Below, one piece after another: positions 5,237 to 5,264 of a stretch of 5,264 bases of DNA (its first letter is position 1; the number at the start of each line of letters is the position of its first letter). The stretch covers positions 1 through 5,264 of the forward strand of contig JAGQLZ010000018.1 in the NCBI GenBank assembly GCA_020428895.1, written 5' to 3'. A program made the position numbers and the translations under genes. The notes under the pieces were generated by a model. The model was not told the DNA's origin and made no database searches. It was given only the letters and a program-made list of their open reading frames with translations. The stretch is from Candidatus Kaiserbacteria bacterium. Lineage in GTDB: Bacteria > Patescibacteriota > Minisyncoccia > Phycocordibacterales > UBA918.

Positions 5237-5264
5237 CAACAAATTTACAAAACATAAAGGCCGG

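Noticed and set aside
5204..5242. TTG start at 5242 for the secreted-protein gene
   Set aside because: It would bury the signal segment behind 13 polar residues and put the -10 box inside the gene; ATG 5203 has a canonical Shine-Dalgarno sequence.
1..5264. Alternative genetic code (UGA as glycine) as in some CPR lineages
   Set aside because: The GH15 gene ends at TGA right after the expected C-terminus, and no coding frame contains internal TGA codons.
1..5264. Archaeal (DPANN) origin, suggested by GH57/GH15 pairing and leaderless starts
   Set aside because: The hexamers sit at bacterial -10 distance rather than about 26 nt upstream, the pseudouridine synthase resembles bacterial TruB rather than Cbf5, and one gene has a TATAGT promoter plus Shine-Dalgarno sequence. 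Not fully excluded.

Overview
The window is AT-rich, densely packed bacterial DNA read with the standard code: the GH15 gene ends in TGA, the TruB-like gene in TAG and the other genes in TAA. The gene set is a GH57/DUF5752-like/GH15 glycan cluster without Shine-Dalgarno sequences, a stripped-down TruB without PUA domain, a PsiE-like membrane protein, and lysine-rich low-complexity tails. It best suggests an uncultivated bacterium of the Candidate Phyla Radiation (Patescibacteria). That assignment is inference; no marker such as rRNA is present.

Layout: (1) 2-3127, plus strand: the 3' part of a GH57 amylase/glucanotransferase-type gene, a small protein with a lysine-rich N-terminal tail and a DUF5752-like domain, and a complete cytoplasmic-type GH15 glucoamylase. 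The gaps are 27 and 3 nt, so this looks like one operon for intracellular alpha-glucan (glycogen, starch or maltodextrin) handling. (2) 3141-3953, minus strand: a divergent TruB-family tRNA pseudouridine synthase that converges on the GH15 gene. (3) 3954-4031: a 78-nt divergent intergenic region with a -10-like element on each strand. (4) 4032-4598, plus strand: a PsiE-like four-helix membrane protein with a basic C-terminal tail. (5) 4601-4681, minus strand: an unannotated 26-residue single-span membrane peptide, preceded by a perfect extended -10 element that would start the RNA at its ATG. (6) 4703-4729: a perfect 12-bp hairpin. (7) 4733-5203, minus strand: an unrecognised small secreted protein with four cysteines, a clear Shine-Dalgarno sequence and a -10 element.

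The GH57 and GH15 enzymes would act on the same polymer: GH57 cleaves or rearranges alpha-1,4-glucan and GH15 releases glucose from non-reducing ends. The small protein between them is probably functionally tied to them. The other genes are not obviously connected to this pathway. The most interesting signals are the probable leaderless micro-gene, the contrast between leaderless and Shine-Dalgarno starts, and the unusual TruB architecture. I saw no CRISPR array, transposon, tRNA, rRNA or phage gene, and no strong case for a wholly new defence or mobile system.
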